A DNA stretch of 64,000 bases from Asterias amurensis (Eukaryota; Echinodermata; Asteroidea; Forcipulatida; Asteriidae): contig NC_092650.1 in the NCBI RefSeq assembly GCF_032118995.1, forward strand, positions 5,084,001 through 5,148,000, given 5' to 3'. A program made the translations under genes and the position numbers. This document shows, in pieces, positions 49,001-60,235 of the stretch; the first letter of the stretch is position 1; each line of letters opens with the position of its first letter. The notes under the pieces were generated by a model. The model was not told the DNA's origin, did no database searches, and saw nothing but the letters and a program-made list of their open reading frames with translations.

Positions 49001-52000
49001 CTGTAGGTCACGTGATCATACGTAAACATTGGTATCGCAATCGGTCTGTTCATGGTGTATTCACAACACTTTCTTAAATAAAAAAAGACACTATATAAAA
49101 TCCAAAAAGATTACAAATGGAACTGGACAAACGAATAAATAATTGATGAAAATACAGATGAAAAAAAAAAGGAAATCAAAAGACATGTCATCAGGGCCCG
49201 TATATAAAATAGGACAATGCACTGTACATGTACATGATATGCACCACAGTACTGTACACCATGTAAATGTACATACACGTGTACTGTGTTGTTGCTGATA
49301 AGTATAACATCCCGTCCGCCCGTGTAGTGATGTGAGTCCGCAAGCGGGAATAGCCTCGGACCGCACATGTGCACAGTTTGCCGGGCTACACAACGCACCC
49401 CACGCACTGCCACGACCTTTTGAACCACACATCCCACACATACAGCCGAAGCTCCGCCCCACGCAGGTTCGACATTTGAACCTGTGAATTCGCTCCGATT
49501 CTGGTAAGTTTTTGTCCATTTTTCTTCGAAATATTTCCTCAATGGTGTTTTGAGTATTATGGCAGGCTGCATTAGACATTGCGGATTAAGGTAGTACCCT
49601 CAGAATTTGTGTCATGATTTTTAAAAGTGGTAAAAATGGGGCAAATCTGGTGACTAGCTGTCCAAATTGTACGTGTTGGACCAGATCAACCGTATACGCT
49701 CGAACGAGTCTCGTAACCCTCCGGCCTGGGCGGCCGTCGGGAGGAGGGTTACGATTATCGCAACTAAGAATTCCTTGCTTCCGTAAGCGCCGATTCTGTG
49801 CTTACGGTAAGCAGAGCCATGAAATTGGGCCCTGATTAATCATTGGTTGCTTGGTTTTGTATCAAACTAAATAAAGTGATATTATTAAATTTGAGCCAAC
49901 TTGATCAGGAACTGATTTGAGTCATATTTGACAACGCACATCGAGTACAACCCTTAGTTAGTGTCTTATCTTAGAACACGACAATGAATGGTCTTTAAGT
50001 CTATATTATGTAGGCCTAACATGGCAATGTTAAAGTATTACAATTTACATTATTAATTTCAAGGGAAGATGCCAAATGCCATACGAAATTTCTACTTTTT
50101 GTGTAAAATGTTTTATTATTCTTTTTCCACCCGAAACTAAAAACTTAGAACTAATTATTAATGGGAAAAGACATTAATTAATAACAAATAACAACACCAT
50201 TTATTGACTTGTAATATCCAAGTGTTCAAACAATATAAATGTTTTTGATAGTTTTATTTATAACTTAATTTGAATTCTTTTTCATTTTGTTGTTATTACA
50301 ATATTAATTGGGTGCAAAAATTTGCGAAGCCAATTTAAGAATTTGTTTTTTTTCTGCACTTTGGTCGCACGAAATTCTAAACTTACAAGCATTATGATTT
50401 GTATTTTATGTTTTTTTGTACAGCTGCCATCATGGCCCTAAAGAGGAAGAAGAGGTTAGAAAAACAACTGGCACAGATAGATGGAACACTGTCAACAATA
50501 GAATATCAAAGAGAAGCGCTGGAGAATGCAAACACAAACACTGAGGTTCTGAAGACCATGGGATTCGCTTCAAAAGCTTTGAAAAGTGCACAACAACAAA
50601 TGTAAGTGGAATTACAAAATCAGAAAATATGAGACATCACCCAACTCACAAGGTCCAGGGTTACACTTGGGCTATCGACCCCAATCAACTGTCACTATGT
50701 AGACATTGCCACCTACAAAAGGGTTATGAAACAAAAGGGTTATCCCCTTCACAGTTCATAAGGATGTCTTGCCATGGGTATCATCCATTACAGAAGTGTT
50801 TTTAGAATACCGAATTCGGCACCAGTCAAAAGTCTCTCCAAATTTATATTGGTTCAGACAATGACGGTCTTCAGGAAGTAGTTCAGAATAGACTCATGAA
50901 TAAATTGAATAAATTCCACTGTATTCTGTCTGACAACACACAATATCCTCTTTACCCACTGATTGTTCACAACAAATCTGGTAGGATCGGTCAACTAAGC
51001 CTAAAGACAAACATGTTTAAGAATTCATTTTTACCTACATGTATTTGCTATCCAGAATTTTAACTGATTTTATTTGATAACTACTGTACAATGCATCCAG
51101 CCCATCATGTACTGTCTTTGGTTTTTTTTTTTGGTTTTTTTTGCATTTCCTGGGAAAATTGGCCTCTTTTAGTTTGAACGACTGGGGTCCACTACTCTTT
51201 TGTGTTTTATTGTTTTTTAAATAAATTTGAATGTGTTTTTATTAATGTTATTGTTTCTGTGTTTTTTTTTGGTATATCTTGTGCTGTTTTTACATTTTAA
51301 TATTTTATATGTTGCTGTACAATTGGATTTTAAATTTCATGTATTCTTTTATACTTGATGAGTAAACAATTCAATTCAATTCAATTCTAATAAATCGTAC
51401 AGAAGAAACCCTTGAGAGTTATAGCCAATTCTAGCTTTAGAGAGCACACTGCATCCCTTTTCAAGCAATTTAAAACACTCGATATTTTTAAACTGTATAA
51501 ATATCATCTTGGGGTCCTTATGTTTAAGTTTGAATCTAACTTGTTACCAGGTAACATAAGACTTCTCTTTACACGAAATATTGACATCCATTCACATAAC
51601 ACTAGATCAGCTACTAAAATTCATATTGGTAAGGCTCGGACCACTTTATTTATGAAAACAGTCAGACATCAAGGCCCCCTACTCTGGAATCAGCTCACCC
51701 CAATACCTTCATTTAGAACTCTGCACAGCTTCAAAAAATACATGAAAAACCTACTTATAACCAGTATCGTCTAAAATGACACCACCTGTAACTACACGCG
51801 TACCATGATTATCCATTCCAAATTATCAAGTTTTGTAATTTCCTAAATAATGTTCTGTTAATTTTCCTTTTTGTTATCAACTCTCAATATGTATTTATGG
51901 CTGCATAGCAAACAAATTTTTTCAAAACAGTTTAATTGCAAACAATCATTGTTTTGTGTTATTTTTGCTGTTTGCACTATACCTTTCACCATACCTTAAT

Positions 52001-55000
52001 TTCAATAATCAATATTGTTATTGTTATAAACTAAAACCTATTAATTTACATTATCAAGGGTCCAGGCTCTGTACAAGCCTAGGCTTTTTCCTGGTGCCCT
52101 CCTCTTATCACTCGTTGTTCTTATTTCTTGTATGTTTCATGATTATTTATTGTGATATTTGGAAATAAAAAAACAAAACAAAACAAAACAAATCAAATGG
52201 TACAGCTGGCCAGTTCAGTATTGAAAATACATCTTACATCCAATTTAGAATATAAACAATTCGAAAAGCTGATGAGCAACTAGTAAAGTGAATATTCCTT
52301 TGAATTACATGAAAACAACTCACTACTGGAGTGCGTTTTGGCGAACCCAACCAACGCCCAACCAACTCAACAAGTAGGTTGCCGGTTGGTCTGAACAGCA
52401 TCGTCACCGCGCTCAACCGAACACGCGAAAACACTCAACCGATAACCAATGTTTCTGGTTGGGGTCGCCAAAACGCACTCCTGGAGTGGAGCAACCTCCT
52501 GTACCAGCTTCCTCCTGTACCAGCATATAATATGTAATGTATCGTATTGAGATTGAATGAACAAAGTGAATGATTTTAAGTTGAAAATGATATTAATAAT
52601 AGATTTCACATCTTTCTTTTATCTTTACCGGTCGTTCATATTTTGTAAGATTATAAAGTGTTCTGGGGCATGGTTTAATTGTTTTATTTCCCCTTTTGTG
52701 ATTAATGTTAAGGGGGGTGGAGGATGTTGATGACATGATGTCAGATCTACAAGAGCAGCTAGAAGTAGCCAATGAAATCAGCGATGCAATTTCAAATTCC
52801 ACAGGTTTCGGTCAAGATTTAGACGAAGTAAGTATGAACGACCATTATTTGTCACGGAGGTTCAGAAACCTTGAAGTACATATTGTTTGACATCAGGCCC
52901 AATTTCATCGCTCTGCTAACCATAAACAAAGATGCGGCGCTTGCAGTAACAGGGAATTATGGGCTTACATGTATGCCAAGCGTATTTCACTGGTTAGCAG
53001 GAAAAGTTTGGCTTGTGCATATGCATACTTCACGTTACTAGAAATTCCTAGCTTACACAGCTAGTGAAGAAATTCTGCGCTTGTCCCACAAGATGAGAAT
53101 GGTGATTGTAAGCGCAGAATTCGACAGTAAGCAGAGCCATGAAATTGGGCCCAGATCTTGATTTCATGGAGCACTTAGGCCGTGTCCGAATTGGCAACTT
53201 TGGCTACAGCTACCGCTAGATCAGCGCGTCTGTCAGTGTTGAAGAATAGCAGACGCGCGCGCCCAAGGCATAGCTGTAGCCGAATTCGCAAATTCGAACA
53301 AGGCCTTAGATTCATCTTAAGATGAGTTGTCAGCATTACCATGGTGATTTGTAAAGATCTATTGCTTTAATCCTTGGGTTCACTGTGGAGAAGTATAGTA
53401 CTGGAATTGAAGATTCCTTGATTGAGTGTAACCAGGTAGTCCTGAGATATGGTCGGTAGCCTTGCCGTTTAGTGCTTTGTGTACAATGAGCGCATTATTT
53501 GTTGCTTTATTTCTTTTTACATGTCCTTTTCTAATTATTTATTCATTTATTTGTTTATACTTTTTATTTATTTTTTATTTTTATTTTTTTTGCTATTTGC
53601 TTGTCTTATTTCTGGTTTTGGTTTTTGTTATTTTAAATTGTGCTTTGTGCATACATAGTATTTATATTTGTTTCAAATTATTTTTATTTTTCCAAAGAGA
53701 GTATTTGATATAGTGTATTTGCCTCAGTATGTGACTGGATTAACAGGCTTTCAGTGTTTAATTATACTTTTGTTGATCCTGGCCATCACATTAAGGGTTG
53801 TTTTGTAATTTCCTGTGCCCTTACTGTTTTTCTTGCTTAAGCTTGGGCGATATCACGATACTATCGAATATCGCGATATTAATTTGGACACGATTTCGAT
53901 ATCGGATGGATTTGGTTTTAATCGAAATATCGATATATCGCGATAATCGTGATAATTGCGATATATCGATATATCGATTAAATATCGCGATGTATTTGCT
54001 AGCTGATACCCCATAGATTTGGAGTAAAACCAGAAGAATAGGTCATTAGAACACCTCTCTTATACTAAGACTGTCTCTTCTACAACTTTCACTTGGAGTT
54101 TTAAGACTGATGATGTCAAATTTCATTAATCGCGATTATATCGAATATCGCGATATATTGTCGGCGATATATCGTGAATAAAATAAATCGATATCGCCCA
54201 AGCTTATTCTTGCTTTGTATTTACTTTTGTACGTCTACTTAAATTATCTATTTGACATACTGTCTGCTTGTATTTGTAATTGTTTAAGAATAAGATAATT
54301 GGTAGAGAGATAGGGAGCAAGTTGTTTCAAAATGGGGGTAATAGAACATGATTTTCTAGACAGTGTGAAGATGTGGGCAGCAGTGTTTTGGGGGGGCGTT
54401 GAAGACGCATTGCAGCAAGGTTATTTTCATACAAATTTGAGTGTTTCTTCTTTTACAGGATGAACTATTTAGGGAACTTGAAGAATTGGAGCAGGAAGAA
54501 CTTGATGAGCAATTACTTGATGTTGGACCCAGTGTTACAAGCCAGCTCCCAGATGTCCCAACGGCCAGACCTGGTAAAACAAATTTCCCAAACAAGTTTT
54601 CTGAAACTGTAATGAAATGTTTATATCTCAAAGCCAAAACAGGCCATTGACTGTTCTCCTAAAGTAAAGAAAATGATAACTTAATCAAAATCTGTGTTTA
54701 AAGCCAATGTACACTTTCGGTAAACAGTATTTTCCAAAGGCCCACACTTCATGTATCACAACTTACATATATAAAATAACAAACCTGTGAAAATTTAGGC
54801 TCAATCGGTCATCGGAGTCGGGAGAAAAATAACGGACAGTTCGCCATGACATTAGGTGTGTTTACTATAGATCGGTAATTCTCAATGTCGAAAATTGATA
54901 TTGTTTTTTAAAATGTTTTCTCAAAAAGTAAAGCATTTTATGGAATAATATTTGAAGAGAAGTCTTTTACCGTTATCTTCTGTAAACCCTGTTAGTTATT

Positions 55001-55160
55001 TGTAGATCTGTGAACTTTTATTTTTTTGTCTGTTCCGAAAGCGTATAATGGCTTTGAGAAATTCTAATCTTTGACATTTGTTTTTTTTGTTGTCTTAGCC
55101 AAAGTTGCCGAAGATCCAGAAGATGAAGATATGAGAGAGCTTGCTGCCTGGGCGTCCTAA
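46051..55160 (+). CDS. CHMP4: Charged multivesicular body protein 4 (Snf7, ESCRT-III)
   Basis: CHMP4/Snf7 is the main filament-forming ESCRT-III subunit in multivesicular-body sorting, cytokinetic abscission and membrane repair. Five exons join in frame: 46051-46222, 50424-50601, 52713-52827, 54459-54573 and 55099-55160 (TAA). The product is 213 residues; human CHMP4B has 224. It starts MSFLFGKKKQEQAPSTGEAI with the basic helical hairpin after it (QKLRQTEELLEKKQAFMEKK, ALKRKKRLEKQL). Then follow DGTLSTIEYQREALENAN, GFGQDLDEDELFRELEELEQ and a C-terminal MIM1-type helix DEDMRELAAWAS for VPS4. The acidic EELEQEELDEQLL stretch is typical of CHMP4. Intron 1 (4.2 kb) carries the nested transposon; intron 2 carries LINE tails and a MITE; intron 3 carries MITEs. 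Confidence 0.97.
46517..47282 (+). repeat. Left arm of the long inverted repeat
   Basis: About 766 bp, ending 'cgtatgatcacgtgacctac'. It begins with a gc-rich block cctcccgacggccgcccagg that itself folds back. Confidence 0.88.
47110..47425 (+). repeat. Direct duplication across the left arm boundary
   Basis: 'catctgtattttcatcaatt ... gtttgtccagttccatttgt ... agaaagtgttgtgaa' (about 47123-47225) recurs diverged as 'catttgtattttcattaata ... gtttgtccagttcaatttgt ... agaaagtgttgtgaa' (about 47310-47423). Confidence 0.75.
49002..49766 (-). repeat. Right arm of the long inverted repeat
   Basis: About 765 bp, inverted copy of 46517-47282. The clearest cluster of differences is at 49582-49590 against the left-arm 'catactctg'. 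Confidence 0.88.
50820..51360 (+). mobile_element. LINE 3' end, first fragment
   Basis: It contains a frame with KTNMFKNSFLPTC, resembling the 'R..R.rNSF.P.A..L.N' end of CR1-like LINE polyproteins. A T-rich 3' UTR and a 'caattcaattcaattc' tail follow at 51369. It lies in CHMP4 intron 2. Confidence 0.55.
51380..52195 (+). mobile_element. LINE 3' end, second fragment, with 120-codon ORF remnant
   Basis: The frame 51412-51774 contains FKQFKTLDIFKLYKYHLG, HSHNTRSATKIHIG, QGPLLWNQLTP and LHSFKKYMKNLL. This order is characteristic of the region after the reverse transcriptase in Jockey/CR1-type non-LTR elements. A 3' UTR ends in 'aaaacaaaacaaaacaaaac' at 52166-52190. 5'-truncated; not a host gene. 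Confidence 0.8.
52328..52481. mobile_element. MITE with ggagtgcgttttggcga termini
   Basis: The left ggagtgcgttttggcgaacc and right ggtcgccaaaacgcactcc are inverted. The interior is rich in 'caacc' and 'ggttgg'. It is related to 9173-9284 by the gtgcgttttggcg end. Confidence 0.88.
52896..53152. mobile_element. MITE, gggcccaatttcat family
   Basis: The left end aggcccaatttcatcgctct and right end agagccatgaaattgggccc are inverted. It carries the gcttac/gtaagc blocks of the family. It lies in CHMP4 intron 3. Confidence 0.85.
53174..53309. mobile_element. MITE with ttaggccgtgtccgaatt termini
   Basis: The left 'cttaggccgtgtccgaattg' and 'ttggctacagct' pair with 'agctgtagccgaattcg' and 'aattcgaacaaggcctta'. 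About 136 bp. Confidence 0.85.
53839..54205. mobile_element. hAT-like MITE with aagcttgggcgatatc termini
   Basis: The inverted ends are aagcttgggcgatatc and gatatcgcccaagctt. The interior is built of atatcgcgatat-type palindromes. The octamer tcttgctt lies at 53831-53838 and again at 54208-54215, consistent with an 8-bp target duplication with two extra bases. Confidence 0.85.
54698..55057. mobile_element. MITE with aaagccaatgtacactttcg termini
   Basis: The left aaagccaatgtacactttcg pairs imperfectly with 'ccgaaagcgtataatggctt'. It occupies most of CHMP4 intron 4, ending about 40 bp before the last exon. Confidence 0.75.
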
Positions 55161-57800
55161 CTATCAGGCATGTCAGGGATGAACTATAATCCGGTCAGAT
55201 ATTGTATGAAATGTATATCATAATTCTCTATGGTACTCTTATGTTTATTGTTAAAATGGGCAGACAATGAGGACTCTAAAAGCTTAACTAGACCCGCTAT
55301 CCCAAATCTATGAAGATCTAATGGAAGGCTTGCTGGATTGTGAATGACATCCACTAGATTATACAGGTTTGGCTTTTGATTTAGTTAGAGACCCTGCAGC
55401 CGATTTAACGAATCGCTAGGATTAATCCTATCTGGAGTTAGGACGAGTAACCCGTCCTAACTTAGGATGGGTTCAATGGGTCCTACGCCTTTGGATACAG
55501 AACTTAACTTATCCTAAGTCCTAAGGTTAATCCTAAGTTAGGAAGTGTTTGGTGAGATCGCCGGGTGGACACTATTGGTAATTGTCAAATACCAGTTCTC
55601 TCTGATTTGGTGTATCTCAACATATATATGCATAAAATAACAAACCTGAGAAATTTAGAGCTCAATTGGTCGTTGAAGTTGCGAGATAATAATGAAAGAA
55701 TAAAACACCCTTGTCACACACATTTGTGTGCTTTCAGATGCTTGATTTCGAGACCTCAAAATCTAATTCTGACGTCTCAAAATCAAATTTGTGGAAAATA
55801 ACTTCGGTCTCGGAAACTACGTTACTTCAGAGGGAGCTATTTCTCACAATGTTTTATGACATCAACAGCTCTCCATTGCTTCCTACCAAGTAAGTTTTTA
55901 TTCCGATAATTATTTTGAGTAATTACCAATAGTGTCCACTGCCTTTAAGCCATGTCCAAATTGGATGATTCTTCTATAGCCACGATTGTTGCTATACTAA
56001 GGGTGTTGGACATTCTCAAGGCCTACCCTTAATGCTGCTTGTTAAAAGCATCAGTTCTTTTGTATACTCCACAAAAGACAACTGTGTGTACTCACTTTAA
56101 AAGGTTGAAATGGATCTGGTGATCAGTCCCAGGTGTTGAGCAGGAAAGCTTCTAAGTGTATTATTATTACAAGAAATAAATAGATTCGGGATGATGTCTT
56201 ACGGTGGCCAGAACTTCAATGGAGATGTACACAATTGTTTTCTTTGTTTTTAAATTTTTGTTTACAATTATCTGAGAGAAGTTTATTCAGTTTTCACAAT
56301 GGGAAATGTTAAATCATGTCTGTACTCGGCCATTTTGAGTACCTGAAAATTATTTTTGTATCAGGGGAAGCAGGGAGTGTCAGAGTTTAAAGTTTTTTTC
56401 AAGACAACCTTAAACTTGCTGGATAGCTGTGTGAACTGATACTGTCAGCGCAGCGCGTGTAATCTTGAACCTTTTAGAGGGCCAAGTATAGTGCACTGTG
56501 GGGACTAGTCATGTCAAATGCCCTTACCAAAGTGGATAGGCCAGCAGACTGAATTTTATTAGTTTTGTCTTGTGATCAATTTCAAGGCCATGGACTTAAA
56601 GTTTTCTCCAGTCCGCCTCAATTTGGTTACAATTTGGAAAGCAATATGGATGTTGCATCACATCAACTACCCTTAGAGTACCTGGTGGCTTTCTTCAAAC
56701 AAGGGGCATGGATTATGTTCATGAATGTAAAGTAATTATATAAATGTAAGCATAAGAGAAAATTATTATAAAATACATATCTGGTAAAAGTAGACAGCCT
56801 TTCCTAAAATGGTGTCAAGTTTAATCTTTGTTTGGTTAACTGCAAATCCAATCTTTGTTTTGTTACTGCCAATCCCTAAAAAACCTAAGGAGGAGTGACG
56901 CGCTGTGTACATGTACATGTGAATTTATGACACACATTTTTGAAGGCGTGTCGTTTTTTAAGGGTGTCATTTTCCGGTCTTTCCAAGTTTGTGTGGTTCA
57001 TGTTTAAATGCCTCCTTGGCATTTGACTATTGTTTAGCAGCATGAAAAATCAACGTCAGTTACAGATGGTTTTTACTTGAAAGTTAATTAAACAAACAAG
57101 TACATGTAGTGTTTAAGAACACTGAAAAACTGGCTTATTCTTTGTGTAGATACTTTACTTAAGAAGAATGTCAAAGCTTAACCATATTTTACACAATGAC
57201 TGGCAAAGGAATATAAACCGTTTTTTTTTTACCCTTTGGAAAGCAATAATGTGTTAGCAATCTCTCTTCAGTCTGGTGGCGCAAATTGCACTGCGGAGGT
57301 CATAACAAGTTTACGCCAATCACCTCGTTGGCAAGCACCTGCCCAACAAATCTGTGCATAGTAGAATTCTGAATGGGGTAAGTTTGCCTTGGAAAATAAA
57401 CCTCAAAAGTGAAATTCAAAGAAATGTTTTTAAGAAGCACCAAGACAAAAACCATTGATGCTTGTCTTAGTTCATGGTCATGTTAGGTATGTCTTGTGCT
57501 TAGATTACACCCAGTTTAATATAGCTATGCGAATGTAGGATCAGAAGGTTAATCAAAAGAGGTTTGAGACCACTTTATAGTCATTTGCTCAAGCCCAGCA
57601 CCAGACTATTTCACGTGACTTTTCCACCTATGTATGCATCATATGCAAGGTTTTCTCTCACATCATGCTGGTGCTTTGTGTGGTAGGCCTACGTTGTCAT
57701 CTTTGGTCCAAGGTGCCTGTGATGTGAAAAAGATTTAAAGGTTGTCCATGTAATAGTGACTATCCAGTGAGTAATGGCAGCACAAATTTGTCTCTCAGAT
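55161..57800 (+). other. CHMP4 3' UTR and downstream DNA
   Basis: No exon is recognised. It contains an inverted copy of the long MITE (55563-55948) and degenerate 'tcctaacttaggat' dyads near 55430-55545. An AATAAA lies near 56175. The remainder is unique A/T-rich sequence. Confidence 0.4.
55563..55948 (-). mobile_element. MITE, 'ggacactattggtaatt' family, inverted
   Basis: The left gtggacactattggtaatt and right aattaccaatagtgtccact are perfect inverted ends. Block order shows minus orientation relative to the copy at 41399. Confidence 0.88.
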
Positions 57801-57805
57801 TCATC

Positions 57806-58102
57806 TATAGACCCATTGCATATGACGTCACGCTCTCAAAAAGGAGGCAGATCATTGGACAATTAGCTGTTCTCTGTGGGTAAAATAGTGCGCGTGACCT
57901 CAGTGTACCTGTAGCGTTTCGCGTTATGCAAGGGGGAGCTATTGATTTCTTACAAAATACAGAACACGCCTTTCGAACAAGGCGCGTAATTTTGGGTGTC
58001 AACTCTCTACTGTGCATGGTTTTTTCTCGATTTTGACACCCAAGTTGACACCCAGGATAGGCACATGTGAGTATGCTGCGCGTAATGCAAGGGGTCTATT
58101 AT
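57806..58102. mobile_element. MITE with tatagaccc...gggtctat termini
   Basis: The left 'tatagacccattgcatatga' and right 'gcgtaatgcaaggggtctat' are inverted with substitutions. The interior carries 'ttgggtgtcaactc' and 'gacacccaagttgacaccca'. Confidence 0.7.
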
Positions 58103-58399
58103 AGCCCAAGGCAGACCTTCAATCACCTCATACAGCATTGTCTGAACTGTATGTACTACAAAATAATGGTTGGTCTATTTACTGGCAGGCCTGGTACTTT
58201 TTGTTGGGGCAAGGCAAGTTTTCTTTACTACATGGAACCTTCGTCCCAAGGGGGCACTGAGGCAATGACCAGGAGGAGGAGACATTTGCCTCCGTGAACT
58301 ACAGTATCAGATCTCCTTAAAGGCTGCATTCATAATTTTAGTTTCTAGTTTCTAAAAGCAGAGTTTGAAGTGTCCTTTAAAATGCTGCATTTTTATGTG

Positions 58400-58795
58400 T
58401 CCTTCATAATAATAATAGTATAATAATAATTGTGGCTTCTTATATAGCGCACATGTCCGTCACTCAGTATTTCCTGCAAGATGTGAGACTACGTTTTGAA
58501 TTTTGAGACCTGTTTTACAAGATGCTGCAGTCAATTTGCTACCGATCAGACCAGGAACACGGGCGAACCCCTTCTCTTTTTCAATAAGTCCACTGGGTCT
58601 TTTGCATGCGTTAAACAACACATGGGACCAACGGCTTTACGTCTCATCCGAAAGATGAAGCAATGGTTAAGTGTCTCTTGCTTTAGGACACAAGTGTCAC
58701 AGCTGGGGATTCGAACCCACACTCTGCTGATCAGAAACACCAGAGTTTGAATGCGGTGCTCTAAACCGCTCGGCCACGACACTTCCACTTCAGCA
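58400..58795 (-). mobile_element. tRNA-Leu/Ser-like SINE with ATT tail
   Basis: Minus-strand element. The head (58795-58700) has A box TGGCCGAGCGG and B box GGTTCGAATCC with a long variable-arm spacing. The body follows ('gagacacttaaccattgctt', 'aagccgttggtcccatgtg'), then a LINE-like 3' end ('tgcgctatataagaagccac') and an attatt tail at 58408-58432. About 390 bp. Confidence 0.88.
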
Positions 58796-60022
58796 ATGAT
58801 GAATATTGATGAGAAACATGGTGTTAGCTGGAGGTGGTGTCTGTTTATCAGGACACACTTTTCAGAAATTGGGTGGCATACTTTTTGTGACAATGGTTAA
58901 CATGAAAACCCTGTTTTATTTTGTCAATTTATTGTCCAGTCTGGAATAACAACATGGAGGTCAGGAAGCTAATGGCCCCTGTTGCCCCAGTCTTAGCCTT
59001 GGTGTCCCCATCTAAAAGTTCCGATGGACTTAAACAAATTCCAAGGGAAGTGCCCTTAGTTGGGTGGAATTCGGGGCCTTTTTTCCAAATTCTTGCTAAA
59101 TTTACAAAAAAGAAGGCCAGACAAGTACAGCCTCTCTTTTGAGATATCAACAGGAGAAGAACATGGCAGCTTAGCAAATTTTCATCAGTAGTTGCTATTC
59201 TTCACGGACTACCAACCAAAGTGAACTTGATCCAATTCGGTTTGTATTGGAAGGACTTCTCTGTGCTCGGCAAACTTTATGAAACGGAACCCTGATGTTC
59301 CAATTGCGAGAGAAAGGTTCCATTTTTAGAGAAAGTTGAACCCAACTTGGATTGTTTTTCAGTTGACAGACAAGTCTTCTTTGCAACCTACATTGCAAAT
59401 GGATAATCACAGGATCATTTTAATGTTTGTAAATTATGTGGCGCAATGCCCATAGCATATAGTGGAATATTTCAAGTAGTAACATTGTTTTTCTTCCCTG
59501 CAGTTTAAAATTAATTTATGTTTTTATTTGCTAAAATTAATATTTAGTTTTTACTAACTATACAAATGTATAACTTCACCGATTAGCATAAAATAGTGTG
59601 TTAACCATTTTGAGTATCACACTTATAGACACAGTCAAGTAGGCCATGTCACTTTGTATATAAAAAGAGTTTTTTTGCAGCATTCCCGGGCATTGCCTGG
59701 CTGGCAGTATGGTTACTTGGGAGTTTTAGATTTTGTATCATAATTACCACGTATAAAATAAGTTTGTTTAAAAGTAACAACTGAACAATGTGGTGTGGGT
59801 CAACAAAAATTACACAAAATAAGATTTAGTTTGCTTCTAGAAACTGTGGACAGATTGAAACAATGTCACAGGTTTCAGGGCAGCCACGGTTTTAATTCAC
59901 AAATCAAAGAGAACGGGTGACAAATCTCCATGTTAGAGAGGCTGTGTCGTCATGAGCGGAGCAGGCCTGTGGTTGTACTACATGAAATTATGAACTCTTA
60001 CCCTCCTCCAATAAGAGCTCTC

Positions 60023-60177
60023 ATTGGGTGCGTTCGCTTAGCTTCCCTGGGTCGACCCCGTTGTGTTTGTTTTTTTTCCAGGACGAACGTGAGTAATTAT
60101 CTGCACACGTTCGTCCTGGAAAAAAAAAACCACACACACCGGGGTCGACCCGGGGAAGCTAATCGAACGCACCCAAT
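60023..60177. mobile_element. Hairpin MITE with attgggtgcgttcg termini
   Basis: The left attgggtgcgttcgcttagc and right gctaatcgaacgcacccaat are inverted, as are 'ctgggtcgaccccg' and 'ccaggacgaacgtg'. A short loop, 'agtaattatctgc', is left. About 155 bp. Confidence 0.92.
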
Positions 60178-60235
60178 ATATGATACGTAGGGATAGTACG
60201 GTGGGACACATTATGAGCAAGAGTTCACCATGTTG

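Larger units (their letters stand above)
46517..49766. mobile_element. 3.25-kb long-inverted-repeat DNA transposon, hAT-like, non-autonomous
   Basis: The element starts tagttgcgataatcgtaacc and ends with the complement. It is flanked by a perfect 8-bp duplication agaattcc (46509-46516 and 49767-49774), and the empty site is seen in the MITE copy near 12146. The arms 46517-47282 and 49002-49766 are inverted copies of about 765 bp with about ten differences by eye. The centre, 47283-49001, is unique and shows no transposase frame. An 8-bp duplication and tag...cta ends suggest the hAT superfamily, but this is an inference. It lies in CHMP4 intron 1. Confidence 0.88.
46328..49832. mobile_element. 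gggcccaatttcat-family MITE split by a 3.25-kb insertion
   Basis: The left half 46328-46516 and the right half 49767-49832 together match the copy at 11951-12200. The ends are gggcccagtttcaatttcat and atgaaattgggccc. The break is at agaattcc, duplicated on both sides of the inserted element. Confidence 0.88.

Noticed and set aside
47283-49001. Transposase gene in the centre of the long-inverted-repeat element
   Set aside because: Only short unrelated frames are present; no transposase motif is visible.
51412-51774. A 120-codon host gene in CHMP4 intron 2
   Set aside because: The sequence matches the end of a non-LTR retrotransposon polyprotein and is followed by its 3' UTR and A-rich tail.
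53462-53713. Hydrophobic 83-codon frame suggesting a small membrane protein
   Set aside because: It is T-rich low-complexity DNA inside CHMP4 intron 3; poly-T runs automatically yield Phe and Leu.
58700-58795. Functional tRNA-Leu or tRNA-Ser gene
   Set aside because: The tRNA-like head is continuous with a SINE body and an ATT tail, and its body recurs near 6890.
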